DNA from: Marinobacterium lacunae
GTDB taxonomy: Bacteria; Pseudomonadota; Gammaproteobacteria; Pseudomonadales; Balneatricaceae
NCBI RefSeq assembly: GCF_000705555.1
Contig: NZ_JMQN01000036.1
Span: 124,001-188,000 of the forward strand
Direction of reading: 5' to 3'
Length of the DNA stretch: 64,000 nt
The position numbers and the translations under genes are program-made. Below the pieces are notes generated by a model, which ran no database searches, had not been told where the DNA came from, and worked only from the letters and a program-made list of their open reading frames with translations. Within the stretch, counting starts at the first letter, position 1. Every line of letters begins with the position of its first letter. Positions 48,102 through 59,547 of this stretch are shown here, piece after piece.

Positions 48102-48914
48102 CTACGTCTGACACAGGCTACAAAATACCGTGCTGCGCTGCGCCAAACGTACCTCTTTCAGTATGTTGCCACATCCGGGACAGGCCTCACCAGCACGGCC
48201 GTAGACATTCAGCTCTTGGCTGAAATAGCCAGGCTTACCGTCGCCACCGACAAAGTCCCGCAGTGTCGTGCCACCCTGCTCGATTGCTCTGGCCAGCACC
48301 GCCTTAATTGCCGCCACCAGGGTTTGCAGTCTGGCGATCGAAATCCGTCCGGCTGCGCGCCGCGGATCGATCCCGGCCAGATACAGCGCCTCGTTGGCGT
48401 AGATGTTGCCAACTCCGACCACAACATGACTGTCCATGATCACCGCCTTGATGTTGGACCGACGGCCCTTGCAGCACCTGCCCAGATGATCGACATCAAA
48501 TGCATCCGACAGCGGCTCGGGCCCCAGCGATGCCAGCAGCTTGTGCTCCTCCCCCTCGGCTTGCCATAGCAAAGCGCCAAAACGTCGGGGATCGGTCAGA
48601 CGCAACATCAGACCGCTGTCGAGCTCAAGATCCACGTGGTCATGCTTACCGGCCACCGTGCCCTGAGGCAGAATCCGCACACTGCCCGACATGCCCAGAT
48701 GAAGCAGCGCACAGCCTCCATTAACGGCAATCAGCAGGTATTTACCCCGACGACTAACGGAGCGGACGATCTGCCCTTCGAGATGGGCAGCTAGATCTGA
48801 CGGTACAGGCCAGCGCAAGCGGGGCTGGCGCACCCTCAAGGCGGTAATCCGGTGCCCCTCGAGATAGGGTGCTATACCGGCGCGACTGGTTTCGACTTCA
48901 GGTAGTTCAGGCAT
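48102..48914 (-). CDS. mutM: Formamidopyrimidine-DNA glycosylase MutM (Fpg)
   Basis: This 270-aa repair enzyme removes 8-oxoguanine. The catalytic N-terminal Pro and Glu are intact (MPELPEVET), with [41 protein letters not shown] and the zinc finger CPGC-x16-CSLC. The intercalation and helix-two-turns-helix region is standard. The usual start MPELPE fixes the ATG. Confidence 0.97.
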   Translation of the reverse strand: MPELPEVETSRAGIAPYLEGHRITALRVRQPRLRWPVPSDLAAHLEGQIVRSVSRRGKYLLIAVNGGCALLHLGMSGSVRILPQGTVAGKHDHVDLELDSGLMLRLTDPRRFGALLWQAEGEEHKLLASLGPEPLSDAFDVDHLGRCCKGRRSNIKAVIMDSHVVVGVGNIYANEALYLAGIDPRRAAGRISIARLQTLVAAIKAVLARAIEQGGTTLRDFVGGDGKPGYFSQELNVYGRAGEACPGCGNILKEVRLAQRSTVFCSLCQT

Positions 48915-48932
48915 GCTCTAGATCCAATGCGG

Positions 48933-49832
48933 TCAGCGGGCACGCTGAGGGCGCAACACCAGATAGACGCCAGCAACGGTGATCGCCACCCCGCATAGCG
49001 CAATCAGCCCCAGCTGCTCGTCGAATAACCACCAGGCCTCGATCGCGGTAACCGGTGGCACAAGGTAAAAATAGCTCGCCACCCGCGATGACTCACCCTC
49101 GCGAATCATCAGCATCAGCAGCAGGATAGCCGATACGGACAGTCCCAGTACCAGCCAGGCCATGGCGCCGATGAGCGGCAGTTGCCAATCGACAACACGG
49201 GTTTCGAACGCAAACGATAGCAAGCCCATCCAGACCGCCGTGGCCAGATACTGAAAAAAGGAACCGGCCACCAGATCGACGCCCTGACCAAAACGTTTCT
49301 GGTAGAGCGTACCCACCGAGATGGCGACCAGCGCTACCAGCACTGCCAGCAACGCCGCTGGCATCAGCTCGAACTGGTTAAGACGGTTGCCACCGGCCAA
49401 TACCAGCACAACACCCAACAGCCCCAACGCCAGCCCAAGCCACTGCAGCAGGCGCAACCGCTGCTGCCAGATCACCCAGGCCAGTACCGCGGTCAACAGG
49501 GGTTGCAGGCCGACAATGAGGGAGGTCACGCCCGCGGGCATCTGCCAGCGAATCGCAGCAAAGACACCGCCCAGATAGCCGGCATGGACCAGTGATCCGA
49601 CCACCATCTGGTGAAGCGCCTGATGACGATTCGGCCAACGTGAGCGCAGCACCAGAATGAGTCCTGCGAACACTACAAGCGTCAACAACATGCGAATAAA
49701 CAGGAAGTTGAACGGCTCGATGTAGGGCAACCCGAAGCGGGCGCCAATGAAGCCCGTACTCCATAACAGCACAAATAGCAGCGGTACTATCTGTTTAACG
49801 CGCGAAGAATCCAGCATCCCTGTTGTACTCAT
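48933..49832 (-). CDS. EamA-family (DMT) transporter
   Basis: This 299-aa protein has ten predicted TM helices in two EamA repeats (LLWSTGFIGARFGLPYIEPF..., GVTSLIVGLQPLLTAVLAWVI, LGLSVSAILLLMLMIREGESSRVASYFYLVPPVTAIEAWWLFDEQL). DMT exporters move amino acids, nucleosides or other small metabolites; the substrate cannot be read. The ATG at 49832 has GGGGT upstream; a longer TTG start is possible. It lies 18 bp before mutM and is likely co-transcribed with it. Confidence 0.9.
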   Translation of the reverse strand: MSTTGMLDSSRVKQIVPLLFVLLWSTGFIGARFGLPYIEPFNFLFIRMLLTLVVFAGLILVLRSRWPNRHQALHQMVVGSLVHAGYLGGVFAAIRWQMPAGVTSLIVGLQPLLTAVLAWVIWQQRLRLLQWLGLALGLLGVVLVLAGGNRLNQFELMPAALLAVLVALVAISVGTLYQKRFGQGVDLVAGSFFQYLATAVWMGLLSFAFETRVVDWQLPLIGAMAWLVLGLSVSAILLLMLMIREGESSRVASYFYLVPPVTAIEAWWLFDEQLGLIALCGVAITVAGVYLVLRPQRAR

Positions 49833-49853
49833 TGTTACCCCATAAAAAGACAA

Positions 49854-49881
49854 AAGGCCGCCCTGCTATAAGGGCAGCCTT
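49854..49881 (-). terminator. Terminator after the chemoreceptor gene
   Basis: An 11-bp stem with one mismatch (49854-49864 with 49871-49881) and a 6-nt loop; on the minus strand it is followed by T-rich TTTTGTCTTTTT. It overlaps the extreme 5' region of the EamA gene. Confidence 0.65.
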
Positions 49882-49904
49882 CAGCAGAAGGACTGTCCCG
49901 GTAA

Positions 49905-51863
49905 TTACACCCGGAACTGCTTCATCAGATCGGTCAGTTTGTTTGCCAACGCAGACTGCCGCGACGAGTTATTGGCCACCTCGGCGGAAACCTGATTGAC
50001 CTCGTTGGCCGCACCGTGGATCGCTTCGATATTGGCGTTGATACCTTCAGAAACCTGATGCTGCTCCTCGGCGGCACTGGCGATCTGTGTAGCCATATCG
50101 GTGATCTGGTCCACTGAGCGCTTGATCTGCTCAAACGCCTCATGTGCCTGCTCGGACAATGACACCGCCTCTTTCGACTTCGCCTGGCTCGCCGCCATGG
50201 TATCCACGACCTGCTTGGTACGTACATTCAAGCGCTCAACCAGAGCACCGATCTCTTCGGTCGACACCTGAGTACGCTGCGCCAGCGTACGCACCTCGTC
50301 GGCGACCACGGCAAAACCGCGGCCGGAATCGCCGGCTCGCGCCGCCTCGATCGCTGCGTTCAGCGCCAGCAGGTTGGTCTGCTCAGCAATGCCGCGAATC
50401 ACCTCAAGAATGGTGTTGATCTGGCCGGTTTCCTGTTCAAGCTCACCGATATAGTTCACCGACTGGGCAACCTGCTCGCCCAACTGGCGCACACTGCTTT
50501 CGGTGCTTGCCATAATCCGCTTGCCGCTGTCGCTCGCTTCCTGACTTGCACCTGCCGCATCGGCAGTCTGAGCGCAGCTGCGGGCCACTTCGCTGGCAGT
50601 CGCGGACATCTCGTTGACCGCGGCCACCATGCTCTCGACTTCGCGCAGCTGGTGTTCACTGGCACGATCAACAGCCGCTGCACTGCTTTGTGCCTGAGCC
50701 GAAACACTGGCCACCTCATGGGCGCTCTGGTTCACCTGAGTCACAAGCCCCTGCAGCGAATCCAGGAACTGGTTGAACCAGGTCGCCAGATCGCCCGCCT
50801 CATCGCGGCTGACAACACTCAGTCGGCCGCGCAGATCACCACCACCCTGGGCAATCTCCTTCAACCCCTTACTCACCATCAGAATCGGCTTGACCAGCAT
50901 TCCGGAGAGCCAGAACGCCAGCACACAGACCGCCAGCAACACCAGCGCGGTAATACCCAGGGTCGTCCACATCAGCTCTTGAGCAGGCGCCATGATCTCG
51001 CTTCTTGGCATCAGAGCGACCAGTTTCCAGCCCAACTCATCGGACTGGTGAACACGCGCTTCATATTCCTCGCCATTGAGCGTCAACTGCAGAAGCCCCG
51101 AGGAAGCCTTGTCCAACTGCTGATAGGCGCTGCCGGAGAGATCGGCTAAGTTCTTGAAGTTATTATCAGGATTCGAGGCATCGACCAGCACCTTACCGGT
51201 ATCTTCGACCAGAATCAGAAAGCCCTTCTCACCCAGTTTTACCTGCTGCGCCATATCGGTCAGAGATGCCAGCGATACGTCAGCAGAAAGCACCCCCAGC
51301 AGCTTGCCATTGCTGTCTCTAAAGGTATGCGACACCGGCACCAACGTGATGTCATCACCGGCCCAATAGTAGGAGTCACCAAAGAGAATGGCATCGGGCT
51401 TAGCCTTGGTGGTCATGTACCAAGGGCGCTTACGCGGATCGTAGTCAGCCGTCATCTTGCTTTCAGGCCACTGCACGTAGCCACCCATTTCGGTGCCGAT
51501 ATAGACATAATTAAAGCCGGGGTGCGTGCTACCGAAGCGCTCGAGATGACGATAGATATCGGCCTCCAAGCCACCGTTTTTCGTCGGTGTCATCTGTTGC
51601 TCGGGCTGGTCGTAGTAGGTTTTGATACTGTCATCAACCTGCCGCAGGATCGGTGCCTTGGCCAGATGTTCGATATCCCGTCCTATATCCCGAAAGAATG
51701 CGCTGAATGAGTCATCAACCGTCTGTAGTTGCAGTGCGCTGATTTCGGCAAAGCGCTCCTGCGCCGCCTCCCTCGACTGGCTGATACTGAATAGAGAGAG
51801 CAGAACACTCGCCAACAGCGTATTGGCGACAAATGCGAGGATAAGTTTCTGTTTGATCTTCAT
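49905..51863 (-). CDS. Methyl-accepting chemotaxis protein with dCache sensor
   Basis: This 652-aa chemoreceptor has TM1 (about 7-29), a periplasmic double-Cache domain (about 35-290), TM2 (about 298-322), HAMP (about 325-380) and the MA signalling domain with the highly conserved hairpin tip [25 protein letters not shown]. The distal Cache module contains Y-x5-R-x-WY ([10 protein letters not shown]), a Tyr in DSYYW and Asp in SADVSL, which fit the amino-acid-binding dCache motif, so amino acids are a plausible ligand. There is no C-terminal CheR-tethering pentapeptide; it ends MKQFRV. It is monocistronic. Confidence 0.94.
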   Translation of the reverse strand: MKIKQKLILAFVANTLLASVLLSLFSISQSREAAQERFAEISALQLQTVDDSFSAFFRDIGRDIEHLAKAPILRQVDDSIKTYYDQPEQQMTPTKNGGLEADIYRHLERFGSTHPGFNYVYIGTEMGGYVQWPESKMTADYDPRKRPWYMTTKAKPDAILFGDSYYWAGDDITLVPVSHTFRDSNGKLLGVLSADVSLASLTDMAQQVKLGEKGFLILVEDTGKVLVDASNPDNNFKNLADLSGSAYQQLDKASSGLLQLTLNGEEYEARVHQSDELGWKLVALMPRSEIMAPAQELMWTTLGITALVLLAVCVLAFWLSGMLVKPILMVSKGLKEIAQGGGDLRGRLSVVSRDEAGDLATWFNQFLDSLQGLVTQVNQSAHEVASVSAQAQSSAAAVDRASEHQLREVESMVAAVNEMSATASEVARSCAQTADAAGASQEASDSGKRIMASTESSVRQLGEQVAQSVNYIGELEQETGQINTILEVIRGIAEQTNLLALNAAIEAARAGDSGRGFAVVADEVRTLAQRTQVSTEEIGALVERLNVRTKQVVDTMAASQAKSKEAVSLSEQAHEAFEQIKRSVDQITDMATQIASAAEEQHQVSEGINANIEAIHGAANEVNQVSAEVANNSSRQSALANKLTDLMKQFRV

Positions 51864-52093
51864 TATCTGTAGGTTCTCGGATTATCCGGTTGGACCAGGG
51901 CCCATCCTCTTGCTAGCGCCGCACACCCTGTAGCTGCAATCCCAAGTACCCGATTTTCAGGTTGGGACCTTAATATAGCGGAAGTTGCGAAATTCATTAA
52001 CTGGAATACGACATCGGACAGTTGCCGCAGAGTCATGCCCACCGAAGCGCTCCAAATTTTTACTGCTGACCCTCTCAGCTGTGCAGCTGACAT

Positions 52094-52126
52094 AAAAAAA
52101 CCCCGGCGGGTAAGCCAGGGTTTTTT
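52094..52126 (-). terminator. Terminator after rpmBG
   Basis: A CCC-C-GGC/GCC-A-GGG stem-loop with T6 on the minus-strand side lies 20 bp after the rpmG stop. A-rich and T-rich flanks extend the stem. Confidence 0.85.
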
Positions 52127-52141
52127 GAAAGCTGATCAAGA

Positions 52142-52309
52142 TTACTTGATCTTGGCTTCCTTGTAGATCACGTGCTTGCGAACAACCGGGTCGTATTTCT
52201 TGAATTCGAACTTGTCCGGAGTGTTACGCTTGTTCTTGTCGGTGGTGTAGAAGTGACCGGTACCGGCAGAGGATACCAGGCGGATCTTCTCGCGTGCGCC
52301 TTTAGCCAT
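52142..52309 (-). CDS. rpmG: 50S ribosomal protein L33
   Basis: This 55-aa protein is the length of E. coli L33 and very similar: [54 protein letters not shown]-type sequence. It has no zinc-binding cysteines, so it is the C-minus form that works without Zn. It lies 13 bp after rpmB in the usual rpmB-rpmG pair. Confidence 0.97.
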   Translation of the reverse strand: MAKGAREKIRLVSSAGTGHFYTTDKNKRNTPDKFEFKKYDPVVRKHVIYKEAKIK

Positions 52310-52322
52310 GATTCAAATCTCC

Positions 52323-52559
52323 TCAGACTTTCTCGCCGCGGGCACGCAGTTCGGTCAGAACTGTGTCGATGCCCTTCTTGTCGATGATACGCATGCCCTT
52401 GGAGGAAACACGCAGACGTACGAAACGGTTTTCGCTCTCAACCCAGAAACGGTGCCAGTGCAGGTTCGGCAGGAAGCGACGACGCGTCTTGCGCTGAGAG
52501 TGGGAAACGTTGTTTCCGGTTACCGGGCCTTTGCCCGTTACCATGCAAACTCGAGACAT
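52323..52559 (-). CDS. rpmB: 50S ribosomal protein L28
   Basis: This 78-aa protein matches E. coli L28 in length: [21 protein letters not shown], then [27 protein letters not shown] and [16 protein letters not shown]. The ATG at 52559 is the real start; the frame continues upstream without coding character. First gene of the rpmBG operon. Confidence 0.97.
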   Translation of the reverse strand: MSRVCMVTGKGPVTGNNVSHSQRKTRRRFLPNLHWHRFWVESENRFVRLRVSSKGMRIIDKKGIDTVLTELRARGEKV

Positions 52560-52762
52560 TGTTTTAAACCTTATGTTTGGGTTCTCTATTAACCTCTGTC
52601 CGATGTTTATCGAGAGCGATGCAGCAACTCTCTCAGGCGGAGCGTCCAATAAACCGAACTGAATACCGTACCATTACGGGACAGAAGGCCGCGTATATTA
52701 CAGATATCTAGCGGTCAGTACCAGCCTTTTGTTTATTAAATCACCAGCGTGCCACTCGACCA

Positions 52763-53437
52763 TTAGAGCCAGCCGCGTTCGGCAAAGGAGACGCTCTCGC
52801 CATCTCCCACCACTAAATGATCGAGCACCCGCACCTCGACCAGCGCCAGCGCCCGCACCAGCTGGTCGGTGATCTGGCGATCCGCCTGAGACGGCTCCGC
52901 CACACCCGAAGGGTGGTTGTGCGCCAGTATCATTGCCGCCGCCTGATGCCTTAGCGCCAGCGCCACAACCTCACGGGGATAGACACTGGCCGCGTTGATG
53001 GTGCCGAAAAACAGCGGCTCATATCGAATCACCCGATGCCGGTTGTCCAGTAACAGGCAGGCAAATACCTCACGTGGCTCATGGCGCAGCTGCGCGGCCA
53101 GATACTGGCGCACCGCTTGCGGGCTCTCCAGCGCAGAGCCGCGTTCAAGTTGTGCTGCCAAGTGGCGGCGCGACATCTCCATGACGGCCTGTAGCTGCAC
53201 ATACTTGGCCTGCCCAAGCCCAAGTGCGGCGCAAAACTGGTGTTCCGATGCTTCCATCAGTTGCCTCAGGCCCCCGAAACGGGTCAGCAACTCGCGGGAG
53301 AGGTCGACCGCGCTTTTGCCCTTGACGCCGGTTCTGAGAAAGATTGCCAGCAGCTCTGCATCGGAGAGCGCATCCGCCCCTCTTGCGAGCAGTTTTTCCC
53401 TTGGCCGCTCCTGCGCCGGCCAGTCCGATATCGCCAT
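52763..53437 (-). CDS. radC: RadC-family JAB/MPN protein
   Basis: This 224-aa protein has an N-terminal helix-hairpin-helix part ([43 protein letters not shown]) and a C-terminal JAMM-like metal domain with [23 protein letters not shown]. The HxHPSG motif would bind Zn. Despite its name, RadC's role in repair is doubtful; family members are also near mobile elements. A strong AAGGAGG supports the ATG at 53437. It is divergent from coaBC, in the classic radC-coaBC-dut position. Confidence 0.95.
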   Translation of the reverse strand: MAISDWPAQERPREKLLARGADALSDAELLAIFLRTGVKGKSAVDLSRELLTRFGGLRQLMEASEHQFCAALGLGQAKYVQLQAVMEMSRRHLAAQLERGSALESPQAVRQYLAAQLRHEPREVFACLLLDNRHRVIRYEPLFFGTINAASVYPREVVALALRHQAAAMILAHNHPSGVAEPSQADRQITDQLVRALALVEVRVLDHLVVGDGESVSFAERGWL

Positions 53438-53558
53438 TATCCACCTCCTTGTGGTTTGGCAGTGTGCGTTCCGTACTACGCAATACAGAGCCAAGATGGT
53501 ATCGTAAAGCGCTTAATCAGCCCACCAGCTCATCCAGATATTATCGGATACACAGGGT

Positions 53559-54788
53559 ATGCACAGACTTACTAACCGTCGGATTCTATTGGGAATCACT
53601 GGCGGCATCGCGGCCTATAAAAGCGCCGAGTTAACCCGCCTGCTCAAGGGTGCCGGAGCCGATGTTCGTGTCGTTATGACACCGGCGGCCACCGAGTTCA
53701 TCACGCCTCTAACGTTGCAGGCGCTCTCCGGTAATCCCGTTCATCTGCAGCTGCTTAATCCCGAAGCGGAAGCCGGGATGGGCCATATCGAGCTGGCCAA
53801 GTGGGCCGACCTTATTCTGGTTGCACCGGCCAGTGCCGATTTCATTGCCCGACTGGCCGCCGGCATGGGGGACGATCTGCTCACCACTCTGTGCTTGGCC
53901 AGCGATGCCCCCATCTGCCTGGCACCGGCGATGAATCAGGCCATGTGGCGTGACGCCCGCACCCAACAGAATGTGGATAAGTTAAAAGCCAGCATCGACA
54001 TTCAGCTGTTCGGCCCCGGTATCGGGGAACAGGCCTGTGGCGATACCGGCCCGGGGCGTATGCTGGAGCCCAGCCAGCTCGCTGAACTCTGCGCCGGACA
54101 GTTCGAGACGCTTGCACTGAGCGGACGTACCGTTTTCATCACCGCAGGCCCCACACGCGAAGCACTGGACCCAGTCCGCTACATCTCCAACCATAGCTCC
54201 GGCAAAATGGGCTATGCACTGGCAGAAGCGGCGCGGGATGCCGGTGCCCGAGTGAAGCTGATTACCGGCCCTGTCAGCATCGCCGCCCCCGAGCGGGTGG
54301 AGTGCATCAGGGTGGAAAGTGCCCAGCAGATGCTGGATGCATCGCTGACCGGGTTGTCCGGTTGCGACCTGTTCATCGCGGCCGCCGCGGTGGCTGACTA
54401 CCGTCCTGTCTCGATCGCCGAGCACAAGATCAAGAAAGGCTCCGAAGAGATCATGGAGCTTCATCTGGTCAAGAACCCGGATATTGTGGCCACCGTGGCC
54501 GCCGCTGAGGATCGTCCCTATACCGTCGGGTTTGCAGCGGAGACCCGTGATGTGGTGAGTTATGCTCAGAACAAACTCGCACGCAAAAAGCTCGATCTGA
54601 TCGTGGCGAACGATGTCTCCGCACCCGGCATCGGCTTCAACAGCGACGAAAACGCCGTCACGCTGGTCGGGCCCGATAGTATTGAAACCCTGCCTCAAAC
54701 CCATAAACAGCAGCTGGCTCGCCAGCTGATCAACAGAATAGCCAGACACTTCAATGAGTATGCGAAAACTTCAGGTAAAGATTCTTGA
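53559..54788 (+). CDS. coaBC: Bifunctional CoaBC (phosphopantothenoylcysteine decarboxylase/synthetase)
   Basis: This 409-aa two-domain CoA enzyme has the FMN decarboxylase half CoaC (about 1-190: [72 protein letters not shown]) and the CoaB half (about 195-405: [37 protein letters not shown], the KxKK-type EHKIKKG, VGFAAET). It catalyses CTP-dependent cysteine addition and decarboxylation. It overlaps dut by 35 nt. Confidence 0.97.
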   Translation: MHRLTNRRILLGITGGIAAYKSAELTRLLKGAGADVRVVMTPAATEFITPLTLQALSGNPVHLQLLNPEAEAGMGHIELAKWADLILVAPASADFIARLAAGMGDDLLTTLCLASDAPICLAPAMNQAMWRDARTQQNVDKLKASIDIQLFGPGIGEQACGDTGPGRMLEPSQLAELCAGQFETLALSGRTVFITAGPTREALDPVRYISNHSSGKMGYALAEAARDAGARVKLITGPVSIAAPERVECIRVESAQQMLDASLTGLSGCDLFIAAAAVADYRPVSIAEHKIKKGSEEIMELHLVKNPDIVATVAAAEDRPYTVGFAAETRDVVSYAQNKLARKKLDLIVANDVSAPGIGFNSDENAVTLVGPDSIETLPQTHKQQLARQLINRIARHFNEYAKTSGKDS

Positions 54789-55215
54789 TTCCCGTATCGG
54801 TCAGCAGTTTCCGATGCCCGCCTATGCCACCGAAGGCTCCGCCGGTCTCGACCTGCGCGCCTGCCTGGACGAGGCACTGACGCTGGAGCCCGGACAGACC
54901 GAACTGATTCCCACCGGCCTTGCAATCCATATTGAGGACCCGAACCTGTGCGCCATGATCCTGCCGCGCTCCGGCCTGGGGCATAAGCACGGCATCGTGC
55001 TCGGCAACCTGGTCGGCCTGATCGATTCCGACTATCAAGGCCAACTGTTCGTATCCTGCTGGAACCGCGGCCATACCACCTTCAGCGTCGAGCCGGGCGA
55101 ACGCATAGCCCAGATGGTGCTGGTACCGGTTGTACAGGCGGACTTCGAGGTAGTCGAAGAGTTTACCGATAGCGACCGTGGCGACGGCGGTTTCGGATCC
55201 TCCGGCCGACACTGA
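54754..55215 (+). CDS. dut: dUTP diphosphatase Dut
   Basis: This 153-aa trimeric enzyme cleaves dUTP to dUMP and PPi. The five family motifs are present: [37 protein letters not shown] and the C-terminal GDGGFGSSG. The gene starts inside the coaBC 3' end, with a second in-frame ATG at 54760 that gives almost the E. coli length; the choice is undecided. The algC start follows 26 bp on. Confidence 0.97.
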   Translation: MSMRKLQVKILDSRIGQQFPMPAYATEGSAGLDLRACLDEALTLEPGQTELIPTGLAIHIEDPNLCAMILPRSGLGHKHGIVLGNLVGLIDSDYQGQLFVSCWNRGHTTFSVEPGERIAQMVLVPVVQADFEVVEEFTDSDRGDGGFGSSGRH

Positions 55216-55241
55216 ACCGAATAGCGTGCAAGGAGCCTGCA

Positions 55242-56630
55242 ATGAGCTTTGATCTGGATACATTCGACACCGGCGTTTTCCGCGCCTATGACATTCGCGG
55301 CATCGTCGGTAAATCGCTGACCGAACCGCTGGTCTACCATCTGGGCCGCGCCTTTGCCGCCAGTGCCCATGAGCAGGGGATCGGCGAGGTTGTCGTCGGC
55401 GCCGACGGCCGACTGTCCGGCCCGCGTCTGAAGGAGGTGCTGACCGAAGGTTTGCGCGACGGCGGTTGCGATGTCATCGATATCGGGTATGTGCCGACAC
55501 CGGTGCTGTACTTTGCCGCCCACCAGCGTGCTCACCAGACCGGCATCATGATCACCGGCAGCCACAACCCGTCCGACTACAACGGCTTCAAGATGATGCT
55601 CGCCGGACACACGCTGTCCGGTGATGAGATTCAGAGCCTGCGCACGCGTATCGAGCAGCGCGCCTACACCGATGGCAAGGGCTCGCTCAGCGAAGAGGAT
55701 GTTGCAGAAGCCTACCTGCAACGCATCGCCGGCGATGTGCATGTCAGCCGCCCGCTCAAGGTGGTAGTGGACTGCGGTAACGGTATCCCCGGTATTCTGG
55801 CGCCGGAGCTGATTCAACGCCTTGGCGTTGAGATCATCCCACTGTTCTGTGACGTGGATGGCACCTTCCCCAACCACCACCCGGATCCGGGCAAGCTGAA
55901 AAATCTGCAGGACGTGATCGCCAAGGTTGCCGAAACCGGTGCCGACCTTGGTCTCGCCTTCGATGGCGATGGCGACCGCGTCGGCGTTGTCACCGAAAAA
56001 GGCAAAGTCGTCTATCCCGACCGTGTGATGATGCTGTTCGCCGAGGATGTGATCTCCCGCAACCCCGGTGCCGAAATCCTGTTCGATGTTAAATGCTCTC
56101 GCCTGCTGCCACAGGTTATCGCCAAGGCGGGTGGCAAACCGACCATGTGGAAAACAGGACATTCGCTGATCAAGCGCCAGATGAAAGTAAGCGGGGCGCT
56201 GCTCGCCGGCGAAATGAGTGGCCATATCTTCTTCAAGGAACGCTGGTACGGGTTCGATGACGGTCTCTACAGCGCTGTACGTCTGCTCGAAATACTGGCC
56301 AAGCGTTCGGAAAGTGCCGATGCCATCTTCAGTGCGTACCCGGAGGATCTGAGCACGCCTGAGATCAATATCGAGGTGACCGAAGAGAACAAGTTCCAGA
56401 TCGTCGAAGCCCTGCAGCAACTCGATTTCCCGGACGGTGAGGCCTGCCGTATTGACGGTGTTCGTGTCGACTATGCTGATGGCTGGGGTCTGGTTCGCGC
56501 TTCGAACACGACACCGGTGCTGGTGTTACGCTTCGAAGCAGAGACAGAAACGGCTCTCGAGCGTATCCGAAACGAATTTCAGACCCGTTTGCACAGCGTT
56601 GACGCCAGCCTTGATATCCCCCACGACTGA
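55242..56630 (+). CDS. algC: Phosphomannomutase/phosphoglucomutase AlgC-type
   Basis: This 462-aa alpha-D-phosphohexomutase has the catalytic phosphoserine loop MITGSHNPSDYNGFKM (Ser near 108), the metal loop FDGDGDRVGVV, the sugar-binding GEMSGHIFF and the C-terminal phosphate loop RASNTTPVLVLRFEA. It interconverts mannose/glucose 1- and 6-phosphates for LPS and exopolysaccharide sugars. The order dut-algC-argB is that of Pseudomonas. No alginate genes are present, so a general role is likely. Confidence 0.95.
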   Translation: MSFDLDTFDTGVFRAYDIRGIVGKSLTEPLVYHLGRAFAASAHEQGIGEVVVGADGRLSGPRLKEVLTEGLRDGGCDVIDIGYVPTPVLYFAAHQRAHQTGIMITGSHNPSDYNGFKMMLAGHTLSGDEIQSLRTRIEQRAYTDGKGSLSEEDVAEAYLQRIAGDVHVSRPLKVVVDCGNGIPGILAPELIQRLGVEIIPLFCDVDGTFPNHHPDPGKLKNLQDVIAKVAETGADLGLAFDGDGDRVGVVTEKGKVVYPDRVMMLFAEDVISRNPGAEILFDVKCSRLLPQVIAKAGGKPTMWKTGHSLIKRQMKVSGALLAGEMSGHIFFKERWYGFDDGLYSAVRLLEILAKRSESADAIFSAYPEDLSTPEINIEVTEENKFQIVEALQQLDFPDGEACRIDGVRVDYADGWGLVRASNTTPVLVLRFEAETETALERIRNEFQTRLHSVDASLDIPHD

Positions 56631-57569
<939 letters not shown>

Positions 57570-57578
57570 GGACGGCGG

Positions 57579-58184
57579 ATGAGCGAAAAACAGCTGGAAC
57601 AGAAGGTCTCGCGTCGCGAGCAGATCCTGCAGTCTCTGGCCCAGATGCTCGAGGTCAACCCTGGGCAGCGCATCACGACCGCCGCGCTGGCCCGCGAAGT
57701 CGGCGTCTCGGAAGCGGCACTGTACCGCCACTTCCCGAGCAAAGCGCGTATGTTCGAAGGCCTGATCGGGTTTATCGAAGATACCCTCTTCTCACGCGTC
57801 AACCTGATCGCGGGCTCAGACGCCAGCGGGAAACGTCAGTGCGAGCAGATCCTCACGCTGCTGCTGGCCTTCGTAGAAAAAAATCCGGGCATGGCCCGCA
57901 TCCTGACCGGCGATGCGCTCTCCGGCGAAACCGAGCGCCTGAGGACACGGGTCAACCAGCTGTTCGAGCGGCTGGAAACCCAACTCAAGCAGATCATGAG
58001 AGAAGCCGAGGTCCGAGAGGGCCTGCGCACTGAGATCCCTGCAGGATCAGCAGCCAATCTGATTCTGGCTACAGCGGAAGGACGCATCCGCCAGTTCGTA
58101 CGCAGCGAGTTCAAGCGCCGACCGACCGAGTTCTGGCCAGAGCAATGGACACGCCTGGCCCAAGGCCTGTTCCGGCAGGGCTAA
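57579..58184 (+). CDS. slmA: Nucleoid-occlusion factor SlmA (TetR-like)
   Basis: This 201-aa TetR-fold protein has an HTH ([40 protein letters not shown]) and the SlmA-typical core ([52 protein letters not shown]) ending in the [24 protein letters not shown] block. SlmA binds chromosomal sites and stops FtsZ from assembling over the nucleoid. Its position after argB, in the dut neighbourhood, is conserved. Confidence 0.96.
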   Translation: MSEKQLEQKVSRREQILQSLAQMLEVNPGQRITTAALAREVGVSEAALYRHFPSKARMFEGLIGFIEDTLFSRVNLIAGSDASGKRQCEQILTLLLAFVEKNPGMARILTGDALSGETERLRTRVNQLFERLETQLKQIMREAEVREGLRTEIPAGSAANLILATAEGRIRQFVRSEFKRRPTEFWPEQWTRLAQGLFRQG

Positions 58185-58198
58185 GGTCTACGCAGACG

Positions 58199-58223
58199 AA
58201 GGCACCCTCGGGTGCCTTTTTTT
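58199..58223 (+). terminator. Terminator after slmA
   Basis: AAGGCACC/GGTGCCTT stem (58199-58206 with 58211-58218), CTCG loop, and T7 (58217-58223). It ends the coaBC-slmA run. Confidence 0.9.
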
Positions 58224-58283
58224 ATCCCCGTGCTTCCCACCGTATCGCTATGCACCAAATCGTCCGCGGCCCTACCGAAAAAA

Positions 58284-58316
58284 TGTAATACCGGTTACTC
58301 TTGGCGACCTATTACA
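58284..58316. promoter_or_regulatory. Operator-like inverted repeat upstream of the MFS gene
   Basis: TGTAATA (58284-58290) and TATTACA (58310-58316) are exact reverse complements with a 19-bp spacer, 34 bp before the ATG. No regulator gene is next to it. It might also form a small hairpin. Confidence 0.4.
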
Positions 58317-58350
58317 AGAGTACACCTCCGGAAGGAAGCAAGGAGCAGAG

Positions 58351-59547
58351 ATGTCGGAGCCATTCAAAGGCCCATTTGATGGTCGCCCCCTGGCATTTGC
58401 AATTGCCATCGCCGCTATACTGCTGACCGCCAGCAACCTGCGAGGCGGCATCGTAGTTGTTGGCCCGCTGGTAGAGGATATCCGCACCGGCCTTGGTTTC
58501 AGCGCCAGTCAATTCAGCATGCTGACAACACTGCCGCTGATCTGTTTCGGCATTGTATCCTCTATGGTTCCGGCGCTGGCTCGCCGACTTGAGCCGCCCC
58601 AGCTGGTGATCATTGGCTTACTGTTGATCAGTGCCGGTGCGCTGCTGCGCATGACCTCGACATTCAGCCTGATCCTGATCGGCACCCTGCTGCTGGGCTC
58701 CGCCATTGCACTGCTCAATGTGCTGATTCCCGGTCTGGTCAAAGGCTATTTTCCGCGCCACCCCGGCGTCATGACCGGCCTGTACACGGTGACACTGGGC
58801 ATCGGCGCCGGCCTCGGTGTGTACCTTGCGATCCCCCTTCGCGATCTATTCGACAACTGGCGGGCCCCCATGGCGCTCTGGGCCATTGTTCCACCGCTGT
58901 GTGTTCTACCCTGGCTGTATCTGCTAAGAGTGCACACACGCAGTTACCAACCGCCACAGACCGATCGGATCAACCTGTGGCGTAACACAAAGGCGTGGGC
59001 GGTAACCGGATACATGGGGCTGCAATCCACCTTCTTCTATTCGATCATCACTTGGCTGCCGAATATGCTGATCGACAACGGGCTGAGCGATACCCATGCA
59101 GGGGTTGCCACATCGCTGGTCAATCTGGCGGGGATTCCGGCCAGCCTGGCAGCCCCCCTGTTAGCCACCCGCATGAAGGATCAGCGGTTGCTGGTGCTCG
59201 CCATCGCTGTCCTCGCAATGGCAGGGCTGGGCGGCTTGCTGCTGGCGCCTTCCCAAGCCCCGCTGCTATGGGCATCGCTGATCGGTATCAGTGGCGGTGC
59301 GGCACTTAGTCTATCGCTGACGCTCTTTGCACTGCGCACCAACAGCACTATCGAGGCGGTCTCGCTCTCGGCAATGGCACAATCTGTGGGATACATGATT
59401 GCAGCCGCAGGTCCGCTGGTTATTGGCACGTTAAACGACCTCAGCGGCAGCTGGTTCTATGCTGTCGCCTTGCTGCTGGCGTTGCAGGTACTGCAATGTT
59501 TGGCGGGACTGGTCGCGGGTAAGCCGGGCACTATCGGACGCTCTTAA
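58351..59547 (+). CDS. MFS transporter, CynX/NimT type
   Basis: This 398-aa protein has about 12 TM helices and the CynX-type opening AAILLTASNLRGGIVVVGPLVEDIRTGLGFSASQFSMLTTLPLICFG (LR..I..VGPL), the GTLLLGSAIALLNVLIPGLVK loop and QSTFFYSIITWLPNML in the second half. CynX-like members export cyanate, nitroimidazoles or other small molecules; the substrate is unknown. The ATG follows AAGGAG. Its 3' end overlaps the convergent polysaccharide-deacetylase gene by 17 bp. Confidence 0.9.
   Translation: MSEPFKGPFDGRPLAFAIAIAAILLTASNLRGGIVVVGPLVEDIRTGLGFSASQFSMLTTLPLICFGIVSSMVPALARRLEPPQLVIIGLLLISAGALLRMTSTFSLILIGTLLLGSAIALLNVLIPGLVKGYFPRHPGVMTGLYTVTLGIGAGLGVYLAIPLRDLFDNWRAPMALWAIVPPLCVLPWLYLLRVHTRSYQPPQTDRINLWRNTKAWAVTGYMGLQSTFFYSIITWLPNMLIDNGLSDTHAGVATSLVNLAGIPASLAAPLLATRMKDQRLLVLAIAVLAMAGLGGLLLAPSQAPLLWASLIGISGGAALSLSLTLFALRTNSTIEAVSLSAMAQSVGYMIAAAGPLVIGTLNDLSGSWFYAVALLLALQVLQCLAGLVAGKPGTIGRS

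Noticed and set aside
55035-56420. Long open minus-strand frame across algC and the dut end
   Set aside because: The plus-strand mutase has all catalytic loops; the antisense frame shows no family and no ribosome site.
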